Positions 35,413-47,151 are shown, numbered from the stretch's first letter. The stretch: 64,000 nt of DNA from Antilocapra americana (GCA_007570785.1 ML662449.1:16186049-16250048), one strand, 5' to 3'. Numbers and translations: made by a program. The notes: generated by a model from the sequence alone, not told the origin.

Positions 35413-35848
35413 TTCCAGTAATCATGCCTGGATGTGAGAGTTGGACCATAAAGAAAGCTGAGTGCCAAAGAATTGATGCTTTTGAACTGTGGTGTTGGAG
35501 AAGACTCTTGAGAGTCCCTTGACTGCAAGGAGATCCAGCCAGTCCATCCTAAAGTAAATCAATTCTGAATATTCATTGGAAGGATTGATGCTAAAGCTTA
35601 AACTCCAATACTCTGGCCACCTGATGTGAAGAACTGACTCACTGGAAAAGACCCTGATGCTGGGAAAGACTGAAGGCAAGAGGAGAAGGGGATGACAGAA
35701 GATGAGATGGTTGGATGGCATCACTGACTCAATGGACATGAGTTAGAGCAAGCCCCAGGAGTTGATAATGGATAGGGAAGCCTGTCCTGCTGCAGTTCAT
35801 GGAGTCATAAAGAGTCACACATGGCTGAGCGACTGAATTGAACTGAAC
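35413..35848 (+). mobile_element. BovB LINE 3' end with 10-bp target duplication
   Basis: It is sense, from catgcctggatgtgagagttgg (just inside) to gaattgaactgaac. The perfect 10-bp repeat tgtgtcatat at 35403-35412 and 35849-35858 delimits a 436-bp insertion. It holds only the C-terminal post-RT part. Confidence 0.95.
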
Positions 35849-35858
35849 TGTGTCATAT

Positions 35859-36769
35859 GGAGAGAGGTTAGTTTAAAGATGAATACTGTCAATTTTAATA
35901 AATTCAACCCTTTGCTTACCTTTATGTTGCTTTTATTTCTTTAGAGTGAAAATGACAAGATTTTTCTGGAATAGGGCCACTAGTCAAAGACTGCGGCTTA
36001 CCTGCAGCTAGGTGTGGCCACTTGCCCGAGTTCCAGTCAATGGGGTGAAACCAAAAGCATTTGTGAAATTTCTGAGTCATGCTAAGGAAGTGAAAGGGCA
36101 AGATCTTCACTCCTTCCAACTTTCCACTGGCTAGAAAATAGTCTTGTTAAAAGGAGGTAGAAACAACAATTTTATAGCACAGTATCGAATCCATGAATTT
36201 AAGATGTCTGAGCTTCACTGAGAAAAATTTACAGAGTCCTTGGTTCCTTATATTTGGACTATAAGCTGAGAGAATTTTAAAATTCTATCTTGTTCAGCCG
36301 CTGCTATTTTGACTGTCCTTAGGAAACCTGATCATTATCTATCCTACTACACAAATGGAGGTTGTTCATAGCAACATTAAAATGAGAAAGTGATAAACAC
36401 AAACTTGAAATTCTTGCCTCAAGGTATGGGATAAAATGCAAGGAATTTAGCACCGAGGTTTAGTGCTTAAGCCTGTATAGTGAATATTACCCAGTATCAA
36501 ACTCAGCAACTAATTTCACAAAGTTGAGGATACACAACAGTTGAGTACATTGCCTTTTGAAGTGTTTTCTTCTCCCTGAAACCTAGGATATGAACAGAGA
36601 AAAATAGCATCTTAACAATAAGAACAATGATATAACTGAGAATTCAGAGATTTTGGATCATCTTACATCACCAAAACTTATAGAAAATTATATATGCTCC
36701 TCATCTCCTTTGCCTGATGAAAATTTCCTTTAAAAAGAAAGTAGAAAAATAACTCTCTATGTTCTCCCC
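35859..36769. other. Non-coding DNA, nothing recognised
   Basis: About 910 bp. 35930-36130 is richer in GC and could be an old repeat, but I cannot name it. Confidence 0.4.
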
Positions 36770-36782
36770 TCATTCACTTCTT

Positions 36783-36841
36783 TTTTTTTTTCCTGGATTT
36801 TTTTTTTATTATTATTGTTTTTGCCATACATTGTCATGATA
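36783..36841 (-). mobile_element. 59-bp LINE-1 stub with 13-bp target duplication
   Basis: T-rich sequence followed by tttttgccatacattgtc resembles the antisense L1-BT 3' terminus. The perfect 13-bp repeat tcattcacttctt at 36770-36782 and 36842-36854 proves an insertion by target-primed reverse transcription, truncated almost to the tail. Confidence 0.8.
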
Positions 36842-36858
36842 TCATTCACTTCTTAAGT

Positions 36859-36964
36859 AAAAAGTCATTTTGAATTCAGCGTGTACTCATGGTAAAATGC
36901 AAAGAATAGCCAAGGTAAACATTATGTACTAAAATTATTCAAATAAATTAAGAAAAAATATTGT
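36859..36964. repeat. 106-bp segment, copy A of a dispersed duplication
   Basis: It runs from aaaaagtcattttgaattc to gaaaaaatattgt. A copy with 102 of 106 identical bases lies at 38588-38693 in the same orientation. It begins 4 bp after the L1 stub's target duplication. It resembles no repeat that I know. Confidence 0.9.
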
Positions 36965-38160
36965 AAAAATTCTAAAATTATCAGTGGGAAAGGGAATGGG
37001 CATGACAAAGAGCATATTAAAGTTTTTTTTTTTAAATGTTGCTCAGTTTATTGATATCAATCCTAGAGAAGCTGCACTGAACAATGTATGCCAGGGTATA
37101 TTTTTCTTGGTATGTTAAACCCTTCTGCATAACAAAATGGACAAAAACCCCTCTAAGGTAAAAGCAAAACATCAAAACAAACAAACAAAATATATTCTAG
37201 AATTTTAAGAAATTAAACTTATCATGCTTGTACTACCCTGAGTGAGATTTTTAGGAGTATAGTGTCTAAAATATTTTTCCAGGTGTTTAGTTTCACTTAT
37301 ATACCAACTCCCTAATTAATCCTATTTTGATGTATAATAGGCTTTGAAACTAAACAAGTTCCAAACAGATTTAATGGATTTCTATATCCATCCCTTTATC
37401 CACAAATTTCTTCCACAGGCATCCACATTTCTATAATTGGTACCAATTTTCATTAAGTTGCCAACACACAAAACCATGATATCATTATTTATTTCTGTGC
37501 TTCCCTTTTATTGGCATCCAATCCTTTATCAAAGAGACTAATTTTCAAACTATCTTCAGAGTCTGACCATATAGAATGACTTTTGCTTTGACTTTTCTAG
37601 TCCAGGTGCCTCCATTTCTTGCCTGTAAATCACAGTAGCCTCTTAACGTGTCTTATTTTTCTTTCAGTGCCTCTCATGCAAAATTTTGCTATTTCCAGGC
37701 CAAGACAGAAAACATAGATTGTCATGTTCTTCAAAAGATTTTCCTGATCGAAAAAGAAAAGAGTAAAGGAAAGAAATAAATGGATTTGAAAAGAATTCAT
37801 TAAAATAATGACAATTTATAATTAATGAAAAAGAAAGAAATTGAAGCAAAAGAGGTAGGTGAAATTGAAGTGTTCAGTTTATAATGTGGATTTATAATCA
37901 ACATTTGTTTTCATTTGATCAAGTCTATATAAGGAAGAAAACATTATAAGTATATTTCCTAACTCTAGGTAGTCTCTTATTTTTTAATGTTTTGTCATTG
38001 AAGTAATTTCTAGTGGTTAACTTAGGAAGTTTGGTATTATTTAGTTTTCATTTGTGTCTACCAATTCTGTCTCTAACATTCTTTGAGTGGCTATATGATC
38101 TCTTATAGACTGAGTCAGGCCCTCTTTAGCTAGAAGTTAAGAGTATTGGTTTGAGACTTT
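36965..38160. other. AT-rich DNA, nothing recognised
   Basis: About 1.2 kb. No supported feature. Confidence 0.4.
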
Positions 38161-38587
38161 ATTTGATAATGGTGTTTTTAATTTTTCTCTAAACAAAGCT
38201 TCATACACAGCTTATCCTTTTTTTATACACTGTGTTCCAGCTTTAATTCACATAAAAATATTTTCAAATTTCACTGTGATTTCCTGTCTGAATCAAAAGA
38301 GGTTAAGATTACAATGTTTTGCTTTCAACTGTCTGGATATTATCTTTTCTTAATTTTTAGTCTAATTCCTTCTTATAGAGAACATGCTTTTATTATTTTA
38401 ATTGTTTTAAGTTTGCTGATGGCTTTTCTATGGTTCATAATGGGGTTTATCTGGGTAAAGGCTCTATGTGTACTTAAAAATAATAGGTAGTTTATGTTAT
38501 TGAATAGAGTTTTGCATAAATAGAAGTTGGGTCATGTTACCTGACAGTTTTCTTTAGGCATTTTATATATTTCACTAATGTGAAATA

Positions 38588-38693
38588 AAAAAGTCATTTT
38601 GAACTCAGAGTGTACTCGTGGTAAAATGCAAAGAATAACCAAGGTAAACATTATGTACTAAAATTATTCAAATAAATTAAGAAAAAATATTGT
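38588..38693. repeat. 106-bp segment, copy B, inside an ancient L1
   Basis: It has 102 of 106 bases identical to 36859-36964, with the same orientation and no internal gap. The flanking sequence on both sides continues the antisense L1 pattern, so this copy seems to have been inserted there. I see no target-site duplication and no A tail of its own. Confidence 0.88.
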
Positions 38694-38900
38694 CTTATTT
38701 ATTATAGCGAGAAGAGTATGGAGGTCTTCAAATACAACTTATATTAGTCTATTTCTATCATTATTTTTCTTTAAATCTCTGATGAAATGATAACTTTATA
38801 TAATGTTTGTTTTTAATCCCTGATCATATTATTTTCTTTAAATTACTTTACCTAATAATAGTACATAAGTTCATCTTTTTTAACTTAGTGATAGTATGAT

Positions 38901-38999
38901 TGAGCAAGTGAAAGTCGTTCAGTTCTGTCTGACCCTTTGTGACCCCATGGATTAAAAGTGCATGGAATTCTCTAGGCCAGAATACTGGAGTGGGTAGGT
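38901..38999 (-). mobile_element. Bov-A/Bov-tA SINE fragment, antisense
   Basis: gtcgttcagttctgtctgacc, gtgaccccatggatt and ccagaatactggagtgggta. Only about 100 bp of the BovB-derived body remains, with a small internal deletion. Confidence 0.85.
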
Positions 39000-39699
39000 T
39001 TTTAAACACATAGTTAGTCTTGTTATTTTAAAATATTTGTAATATCTTCACTTTAATTGGGGATGTTTGGTGTCTGCTTTAATGAAACACTTTGTATAAT
39101 CATATTTGTATCAACCATGATATTTAAATGTTTTCTATTTGTTCCCTTTGACAATGTTTGTTTGCTAAATGATTGTATTCATTTTATTTAATTTTATCAT
39201 CTCCTTTGGCTTATTTTTTATAATTTATTTGATAATTTGAAGTGCTTTAGTAAAGTGTTTTTTAAAAAAAAATAATTTGAAGTGCTCTGGGGTTAATAAT
39301 TTATGTCTTTAATTTATCATAACTTTCCTTTAGGTAATATTAGACCAGTGCACATATAGTACAAAAGCCTTACAATTTTTATATATGTTATAAACCTACA
39401 GCAAATTGTTACTAATTTTTGCTTTAAACATTAAGCTATATTTTTAGGAATTAAGATGAATAGAGAAGCATTTTAGATATTCACCTCCTTTACCATTACC
39501 ACAGGTTTTCAGTTATTTATATAGATCCAAGTTTTCTCTGGTATGGTATAGCTTGCTTTAAGAACATCCTTTTATCATTTTTTGTAGCACAAGACTGCTG
39601 GAAGTGAATTCTCTAAACTTTTGTGTCTTTAGAAATGTCCTTATCCACTTTGTTTTCAAAAGATTTTCTTACTGTGCATAGAAGTCTATTTTGACAGGG

Positions 39700-39726
39700 T
39701 TTTATTTATTTATTTATTTATTTTCT
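39700..39726. repeat. (ATTT)n tract
   Basis: A short tetranucleotide run of about five units. Confidence 0.85.
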
Positions 39727-40292
39727 TTCTGTACTTCAAAGATATCACACCATCATTTTCTTACTTTCAGAGCTCTGACAAGAAATGTGCAATGATCTTC
39801 ATTATTGTCCTCTCTAGATAAGGTGGCCTATTCTCTGGCTCCCTTCAAGAATTTCTTTTATTTTTCATTTATGAAACTTTAAATATGATATATATAGCTG
39901 TGTTTTATTTTATATTTATCCTGCTTGAAGGGATCTGAGATTCTTGAATATGTGTTTTGCCATCATTTATTATTTGAGGGAAATTATTGACAAATACCTT
40001 GTCAAATAATTCCTTTGCTTCTCCTTTGTTCTTATCTGAGACTCCAATTGCACATAGGTTGAATCATTGAATATTCAGCATTGTTAAGTCTACTAATGTG
40101 TCCACTGAGGACTTTTTTGCCTAATATCATTAAAAAAAGTATTTCTTCCATTTCCTTTCTTAAACTTTGCATCATTTCAGAAATCCCTAACTTTCTCATA
40201 TAAGTTTTTCACTTTTGCCTCTATACTTCTCACTATATTAATCATAACAATTTAAATGTCCTAGCATGATTATTCTAATGTGTAAGAAATTT

Positions 40293-40884
40293 GAGGTGGT
40301 GGTCCCAAGATGGTGGAAGATTAAGATGGGAGACCATTTTCTGCCCCCAGATTCATCAAAAAATTATATGAATATGGAGAAACATCCACAAAACAACTTG
40401 GAGGACAACAGACACCCAGAAAGACAATCCAACGTCTTCAGAAGGAGGTAGAACAAAATATAAAAGATGAAAAGAGAGACAAAGGATTTAGGGATGGGCC
40501 CATTCTGAGGAGGGAGTAGTGAAGGAGGAGAACTTTCCATACTATAGGAAACACTCTTATGATGGGGTCAGTGGGGAGATTTGGAATCTCAGAGAGCAAC
40601 ATAACCAAACAGAAAATAAATAAATAAATAAATAAATAAATAAAATAAAACACACAGAATATGTACCTAACCGCAATTACCAATGGAGAAGCAACTCAGA
40701 TGCTTGCATCTACCAGGAGGGGGTTGGGGCTGGGCACAGAGGTGCGGGCTGCATTATTGGTCCTTACAGTAAGGAGCTGACTTGAATGCTCTAAGGACAA
40801 TCTGTGGGGGCTAATGTGACACAGCAGCACAAACCATGGGAATGCCAGAGAGACAAAGAACAAAAAAAGGAGGGGGGACCCTTT
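40293..40884 (+). mobile_element. Artiodactyl LINE-1 5'UTR
   Basis: gtggtcccaagatggtggaag, gactaaagatgg-type opening, acatccacaaaacaacttgg and gaaggaggtagaacaaaatat match the 5' untranslated region of an artiodactyl L1 subfamily as I recall it, including the (AAAT)n stretch at 40613-40646. It is notable as the only L1 5' end in the window. It runs into BovB sequence at about 40885. Confidence 0.65.
40613..40646. repeat. (AAAT)n microsatellite
   Basis: Seven to eight AAAT units within the L1 5'UTR. Confidence 0.92.
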
Positions 40885-42050
40885 CAAGCTGAATTTAGAA
40901 AAGGCAGAGGAACCAGACACCAAATTGGCAACATCTGTTGGATCATAGAAAAAGCAAGAGTTCCAGAAAAATATCTACTTCTGCTTTGCTGACTATTTCA
41001 AAATCTTTGACTGTGTGGATCAAAACAAACTGAAAAATTCTTAAAGAGATGCGAATTCCAGGCCACCTTACTGCCTCCGGAGAAATCTGCATGCAGGTCA
41101 AGAAACAACAGCCAGAACAGGACACAGAATAATGGACTGGTTCCAAATTGGGAAAGGAGTACGTCAAGGCTACATATTGTCACACTGCTTATTTATTTAA
41201 TTTATATGTAAAGTACATCATGCGAAAAGCTGAGCTGGACGAAGCACAAGCTGGAATCACGATTGCCAGGAGAAGTATCAGATATACAGAGGACACCACC
41301 ATTATGGCAGAAAACGAAGAAGAACTAAAAAGCCTCCTGATGAAAGTGAACGAGAAGAGTGAAAAAGCTGGCTTAATACTCATATTCAAAAACAAAGATT
41401 GTGGCATCCAGTCCCATCATTTCATGGCAAATAGACAAGAAAATAATGGAAATAGTGACAGACTTTATTTTTCCTGGGCTCCGAAATCACTGTAGATGGT
41501 GACTGCAGCCATGAAATTAAAAGACACTTGCTCCTTGGAAGAAATGCTATAACAAACCTAGACAGCATATTAAAAAACAGAGAAATTATTTTGTTGACAA
41601 AGGTCCATCTAGTCAAAACTATGGCTTTTCCAGTAATCATGTATGGATGTGAGAGTTGGACCATAAAGAAAGCTGAGTGCCAAAGAACTGATAATTTTGA
41701 ATCGTGGTTTTGGAGAAAACTCTTGGTAGTCCCTTAGACTACAAGGAGACCAAACCAGTCAATCCTAAAGGAAATCAGCCCTTAATGTTAATCGGAAGGA
41801 CTGATGCTTAAGCTCAAACTCCAATACTTTGATCACCTGATGTGAAGAACTGACTCATTGGGAAAGACCCTGATGCTGGGAAAGATTGAAGGTGGGAGGA
41901 GAAGGGAAGAACAGAGGATAAGATGGTTGGATGGCATCAATGATTTGATGGACATGAGTTGGTGATGGACAGGGAAGCCTGGCATGCTGCAGTCCATGGG
42001 ATCATAAAGAGTTGGACATTACTTAGCAACTGAATTGAGCTGAACTGAAC
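40885..42050 (+). mobile_element. BovB LINE, RT to 3' end, inactive
   Basis: Sense, from caagctgaatttagaaaagg to gagctgaactgaac. Open pieces at 41148-41495 and 41528-41737 cover RT and post-RT regions. The active-site box reads YTED (around 41272). Frameshifts separate the pieces. It is flanked on both sides by L1 sequence. Confidence 0.95.
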
Positions 42051-42051
42051 C

Positions 42052-42447
42052 CAAAACAATCCATGGATTCAATGCGATCTCTATCAAACTACCAAAAGCA
42101 ATACTGCTTTTCACAGAACTAGAACAAATACTTTCACAATTTGTATGGAAACACAAAAAGCTTCAAATAGCCAAAGCAATCTTGAGAAAGAAGAATGGAA
42201 CTGGAGGAATCAAACTTTCTGATTTCAGACTATATTGCAAAGCTACAGTCATCCAGACAGTATGGTACTGGCACAAAGACAGAATTATAGATCAATGGTA
42301 CACAAATAGAAAGTCCAGAGATAAATTCACACACCTATGGACAGCTTACCTTTGAGAAAGTAGGCAAAAATACACAATAGAGGAAAGACAGTCTTTTCAA
42401 CAAATGTGCAGGGAAAACTGGTCAACCACATGTAAAAGAATAACATT
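42052..42447 (+). mobile_element. LINE-1 ORF2 C-terminal fragment
   Basis: The forward frame reads [16 protein letters not shown] and later TVWYWHKDR, hallmarks of the conserved C-terminal region of L1 ORF2. A stop follows soon after (gcttaccttt then tga). It starts directly at the 3' end of the BovB copy. Confidence 0.9.
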
Positions 42448-42523
42448 TTAAAGTTTTCATTGTATAATAAAGCAATAATAATATAATACATATATTATTA
42501 TTAGTCATATGTATTTATATAAT

Positions 42524-42745
42524 AGGTTTCCCAGGTGGCACAGTGATAAAGAATCTGTCTGCCAAAGCAGGAGATGCAAGAGACACTGGTTTAATCTCTG
42601 GGTCAGGAAGAGCCCCTGGAATAGGAAATGGCATGCCACTCCAGTATTCTTACCTGGAGAATCCCATCAGAGGAGCCTGGTAGGCTGCTGTTCAAGGGTT
42701 TGCAAAGATTTGGAAACAACTGAGCAACAAAGCACACACAAAAAG
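42524..42745 (+). mobile_element. Bov-tA-type SINE, sense
   Basis: From ggtttcccaggtggcacagtg to gcaaagatttggaaacaac and an AGCACACACA tail. It is full length but diverged. Confidence 0.92.
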
Positions 42746-43934
42746 TACCTAATAAAATAATATATGTTAAGATATTAATTATGCAATATAATAACATATT
42801 ACATACATTTAGCCCATTGCATTTTGTTCTTAAGGGGACTGTGTATTCAGCTTCAATATAATCAACATTTTTAGAGTACTTACTGTTCACAAGGTGTTGC
42901 AGTGAATATGATATGGTTCTTACTATTTAGTTGTCTATAATCTAGCAGGAAAAACCATACAGGTAGAGCTCAAATGAAAACAAACAGTTTTTAAAAAATC
43001 ATTTTTCATTAAGTGTCATTGAAATATGTGGCTCCCGATTTCAGTTACAATTTTAATCGAGTGTGAGTTAAAGGCTATGGAGATTATGATAATTTATTGC
43101 TATATGAATAAGTAAAATAATTGTGGTAGTAAAATATTTAAACTGGAGGAATACAAATTGAAGACTAATGATCAGGTCTAGACTCTTTAATTGATGAAAA
43201 ACTCTATAGTTTTTTGAAAATAGGTGGCTGAATTGGAGAACAAATATCTCTTAGAAATGACATAAAAGTAATTGGCCATATTGTATGATTTAACATATTG
43301 AAATCACAAAGAAAAATACACTTAAGGAGTAGGTTAGATAGGGGTAAAATATTAAGCAAAGCAGTGGGAAAAAGCCAGTTTGAAAGAACATAAGCCAAGA
43401 GTCAAACTAGCATAGTCAGATAGTTTATGTAACAAAGACGTACACACACATATACACACAAATACCCATATATATATATATATATATACTTTTGATATGT
43501 AAATACATGTATTATTTAACTGCACTTGTATGTGTGCATATTTAAAAATATATAAATTTAATTAAGATTATTATAAGTAATAAATTATATGCAAATGTAT
43601 CTTTTTCCAGAAAGAGTTTAAGTAGTGGTCTGTAATGAGCAAGAAGAGCCTTTTTTCTTTTTCTTTTTCTCAAATGTAATGAATTTGAGAGAAAAGAGAT
43701 AAATGGCTCAATTTTGTAATTCTAGGATTTCTATAGGGTAACTTGCCAAGATTATGTTTTCTGTTCCATATGTGCCTTACTTGAAATAAGACATTAAAAT
43801 GCATAGCCAAATAGTTAAGCTGAGTTAAGTTCAATCTACTATTAAGTTTATTTAATCTACATTTAAGATACTATTAAGTTTCTGGGAAAAAAAGAAAACT
43901 CCCTAAAGTCAAAAGGGAAATAGCACCTATTAGC
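42746..43934. other. Non-coding DNA with a CA/TA microsatellite
   Basis: A mixed (CA)n/(TA)n run lies at 43441-43490. Nothing else recognised over 1.2 kb. Confidence 0.45.
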
Positions 43935-44895
43935 ATAGGCAGAATCCAGAACACTCATACCATTAAATAATGGTGACAATGTGAAGCAATGAGACATTCA
44001 CTACCGGTGATAATGAAAAACTGTACAGCCACTGTGGAAAACACTGGGCAATTTATTTTACAAAACTAAGCACACTCTTATAATACAATCGAGCAATTGC
44101 AATCCTTGGTATTTACCCAAAGGAGTTAAAAACTTGCATACAGATATTTTTATAGCAATTTTACTCAAGATTGTCAAAACTTAGAAATGGCCAAGTTGTC
44201 CTTCAGGATATGAATGGATAAACACATTAATATATATTTAGACAATATACTATTCAACACTAACAAGAAATGTGTTATCAAGTCATGAAAAGACATGGAG
44301 GAAACACAAATGCACATTCCTAAGTGAAATAAATCAATCTGAAAAAAACTAAATGCTGTATAATATCAACTATATGATATTTTGGAAAAGGCAAAACTAT
44401 GGAAACGTAAAAAAAATTATTGGTTGCTAGAGTTTGAGAGTGAAATAGAGATGAATAGATGCAGCATAGAAACTACTCTGTATGAAACTGCTGCTGCTGC
44501 TGCTGCTAAGTCGCTTCAGTCATGTCGGACTCTGTGCGACCCCATAGACGGCAGCCCACCAGGCTTCCCCTTCCCTGGGATTCTCCAGGCAAGAACACTG
44601 GAGTGGGGTGCCATTGCCTTCTCCGCTGTATGAAACTACAAATTACATTTGTTCAAAGCCATGGAATTACAACACCAACAGTGATTCTTAATATAAACTA
44701 TGGACTGTGGGTGATTATGATCATGTAGGTTCATTGATTGTAACAAATGTACCACTCTGTTGGAGGATATTGATAATGGTGGAGGCAATACATGAGTTGG
44801 GGCCAGACATATATAAGACATATATGTATCATATACCAAATTTTTGCTGTGAATTTAAAACTGCCCTAAAAAATAAAGTTGATTTAATACAAGCA
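43935..44895 (+). mobile_element. L1M LINE-1 3' end, split by a Bov-A SINE
   Basis: ctgtacagccactgtggaaaac, tttacccaaaggagttaaaaac, ggaaaaggcaaaactatgg, tgtaccactctgttggagg and a final aaaataaagttg follow the 3' end of an old L1M element in order. It is diverged and non-coding. Confidence 0.75.
44490..44625 (-). mobile_element. Monomeric Bov-A SINE with 12-bp target duplication
   Basis: It starts with (ctg)n and taagtcgcttcag, contains one Bov-A unit and ends ccattgccttctccg. The perfect 12-bp repeat ctgtatgaaact at 44478-44489 and 44626-44637 shows a complete insertion. Low divergence from the family pattern suggests that it is among the youngest insertions here. Confidence 0.95.
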
Positions 44896-45044
44896 AAAAT
44901 CCCATATTAATTAGGTAGGATATGGACTTAAAATCATTTAACAAATCATATATACAGCTGGAATAAAATAATCAGTGTTAATGCTTCTTTTTTAAAGAGG
45001 AACTAAAATCTGTCAGTACAGAATGACAATAAGAAACAACTTTT

Positions 45045-45290
45045 TATTTGTTGAATGCTTATTATATGCCAGAAACTCTTCAAAGAAATTTACATGCATT
45101 AAATCATTCATTGCACACACAAAAACATACATGTGCTTATATTTTTATGACTTATTTAGATCAAATAACTGAGGTCCATGGAATTTAAACAATTTTCTTA
45201 GGGTCACATAGCTCATAAAGGGTAGATCATCAGATTCAAATCCAAACATTAGAATTCTTGAATTATAGGCACTCTCTACTACTTTTCACA
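45045..45290 (+). mobile_element. MIR SINE
   Basis: ttgaatgcttattatatgcc, catgcattaaatcattcattg, ataactgaggtccatggaatt, gtcacatagctcataaag and aggcactctctactac follow the MIR consensus nearly end to end. Confidence 0.75.
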
Positions 45291-46289
45291 TAGTTATTAC
45301 TTGAATGTTCCTTATGATATTATTATGAGTTTAGATTATTGCATCTAGACAAGCAGAATTGCGTCAAAATCAAGTCTCAAAATGTGTTTGTTTCCATAAG
45401 GTAAGGTTGGAAACCATTCATTCAGGAAGACTAATTTCTTTCACTACTGCAGGAAAAAGGGAATGTGGACTTGACCCCATCAGATTATAAACTGAGTGAT
45501 GCAGTTTACTTGATTATTCACCATGAAGGTTATAGATTTCTGTGCTTTGGTTTCCAACAAGAGGGTAAATAAAATGCATGAGTTAGTATTTTTTTTTAAA
45601 TCAGATAATATTGAACCTTATTTCCTATTTTTAAGCTACACTCTATAGAAAACAGTATTCCATAATATATGAAAGATTATTTTAAGAGTTGGCTGGCTGA
45701 ACTTATTTAGTGAAATTCTAAATTTTCTGCAGACAAGGATAAGTAACTTCTTCAATTTTCCCTAATACTCAACTCAATAATAAGGGTGAGGAAAGTATGA
45801 AGTATTTTCCAAACTCAACACATCATTACAACTCTTGGTGTATTTTTACAATAATTTTTAAAAATTTTGCTGCCCTTGAAAACCCTCATGATATTAATAT
45901 AATTGAGGTACCTGTGCTTGATGTAACTTTACTTTTATGAAAAGTATGGTTGAAAATTTTTCAGTGAATAAAGCTAAAAGTTAATATTTCAATGTTGTTA
46001 AAATGGGATAATTTAAGTCCCACCATATGGTTTACCCTTCAAAACCTGAGACTAAAGGTGTAAGCAGATAAGCAGACTAAAATTGCAATTAAATACTTAT
46101 TTTTCCCCAAGACAATGGTGTATTTTCTTTTATCTATATAAATGGAAAACATATCCATTTAGCTATAGAAATTTATTAGGAAATATTAACAGTGAAAACT
46201 GACATAACTCAGGAAAAGATGGAGGATCTAACACATTGCATGTTTTATTAAATCATTCATTTGGGGAAAAATATAAAGAATCCTTATTT
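45291..46289. other. 1 kb AT-rich DNA, nothing recognised
   Basis: No supported feature. Confidence 0.4.
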
Positions 46290-46428
46290 CATATTTGGGG
46301 TAGGAAATGGCAACCCGCTCCAGTATTCTTGCCTGGAGCATCCCATGGACAGTAGAGCCTGACATGCTACAGTCCATGCGCTCACAAAGATTTGGACACT
46401 ACTGAGCGACTTCACTTTCACTTCCTTT
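46290..46428 (+). mobile_element. Bov-A/Bov-tA SINE body, sense, 5'-truncated
   Basis: ggaaatggcaacccgctccag to gagcgacttcactttcact. Only the BovB-derived body and tail are present. Confidence 0.9.
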
Positions 46429-46562
46429 CTTTACCTTTTACTATATTAAATAATCAAGTCTAAGTGACTTATGGAAGTATTTTAGAAGACAAAGAAATTA
46501 TTTTTTCTTTTTGAATATATCTATAATCTTAAGTGCACATAAGGCCATCTTAAGTAAAGAAA

Positions 46563-46590
46563 CTAATAATAATAATAATAATAATAATAA
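46563..46590. repeat. (AAT)n microsatellite
   Basis: Nine AAT units, directly next to the left target duplication of the following LTR. Confidence 0.95.
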
Positions 46591-46594
46591 ATAC

Positions 46595-47151
46595 TGCAGG
46601 GGTTAATAGTCAGCTGCCTGTTGCTCTGGCTAAGCCATGAGAAAATCACCATGGGAAAAGAATGAAATCAAAATATAGCAATACAGCATAACCCAAATAA
46701 AAGTACATAGGGTTGATTAGTTGGGGTCAGCATACTCTGCTAAGCTAAAGAGAGTAAGCTAACAGTGTGGACCTTAGAACGCCTGGTCAGAGCAAGTTCA
46801 GAACACTGCTTGTGCACACACTAAGATGTTTTCCCAAAGCATGTGTGGTTCTATGACTTCCAGCTAGGTGATAGCCCTTGTACAAGAAAATGACAAAGAC
46901 AGTTTAAAGTAATCAGTAAAATGGGAGAGGTGACCGGGGACACAGAAGGCTGACTTCATCATAGCACAACAGATATTTTCTGCTTTCCAAGACACTAAAT
47001 AAAAGTGATGTGGCTCTGAGCAACAGGGCTTGATCTAAAAGGTCTTGAGTCCTCCAGTCCCATCTTTACAACTTTAATTCTGTCTCTAGTTTATTTTTCC
47101 CAAACTGTGTGTCAACCACTTTCAATCCCTACCTGCTGTGCTGCTGTGGCA
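46595..47151 (+). mobile_element. Complete solo LTR with 6-bp duplication (class II, ERVK-like)
   Basis: It begins tgcaggggttaatagtcag and ends gtgctgctgtggca (TG...CA, 557 bp). The exact 6-bp sequence aaatac flanks it at 46589-46594 and 47152-47157. A 6-bp duplication is usual for class II (betaretrovirus-like) integrases. aataaa is at 46998-47003, followed by a pyrimidine-rich U5-like segment. No internal region is seen, so it is a solo LTR. Confidence 0.82.

Larger units (their letters stand above)
38161..40260 (-). mobile_element. Ancient LINE-1 (L1M-type), antisense, heavily interrupted
   Basis: T-rich blocks such as gtttgctgatggcttttc followed by gtttatctgggtaaagg and catgttacctgacag, and later tatttatcctgcttgaaggg, ttcttgaatatgtg and gagactccaattgcacatag, follow the order of antisense L1M elements as I remember it. 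It is interrupted by copy B of the 106-bp duplication and by a partial SINE. Boundaries are approximate and there is no coding capacity. Confidence 0.5.

Noticed and set aside
35930..36130. GC-richer block as an exon
   Set aside because: No supported splice pattern or frame. An old interspersed repeat is at least as likely.
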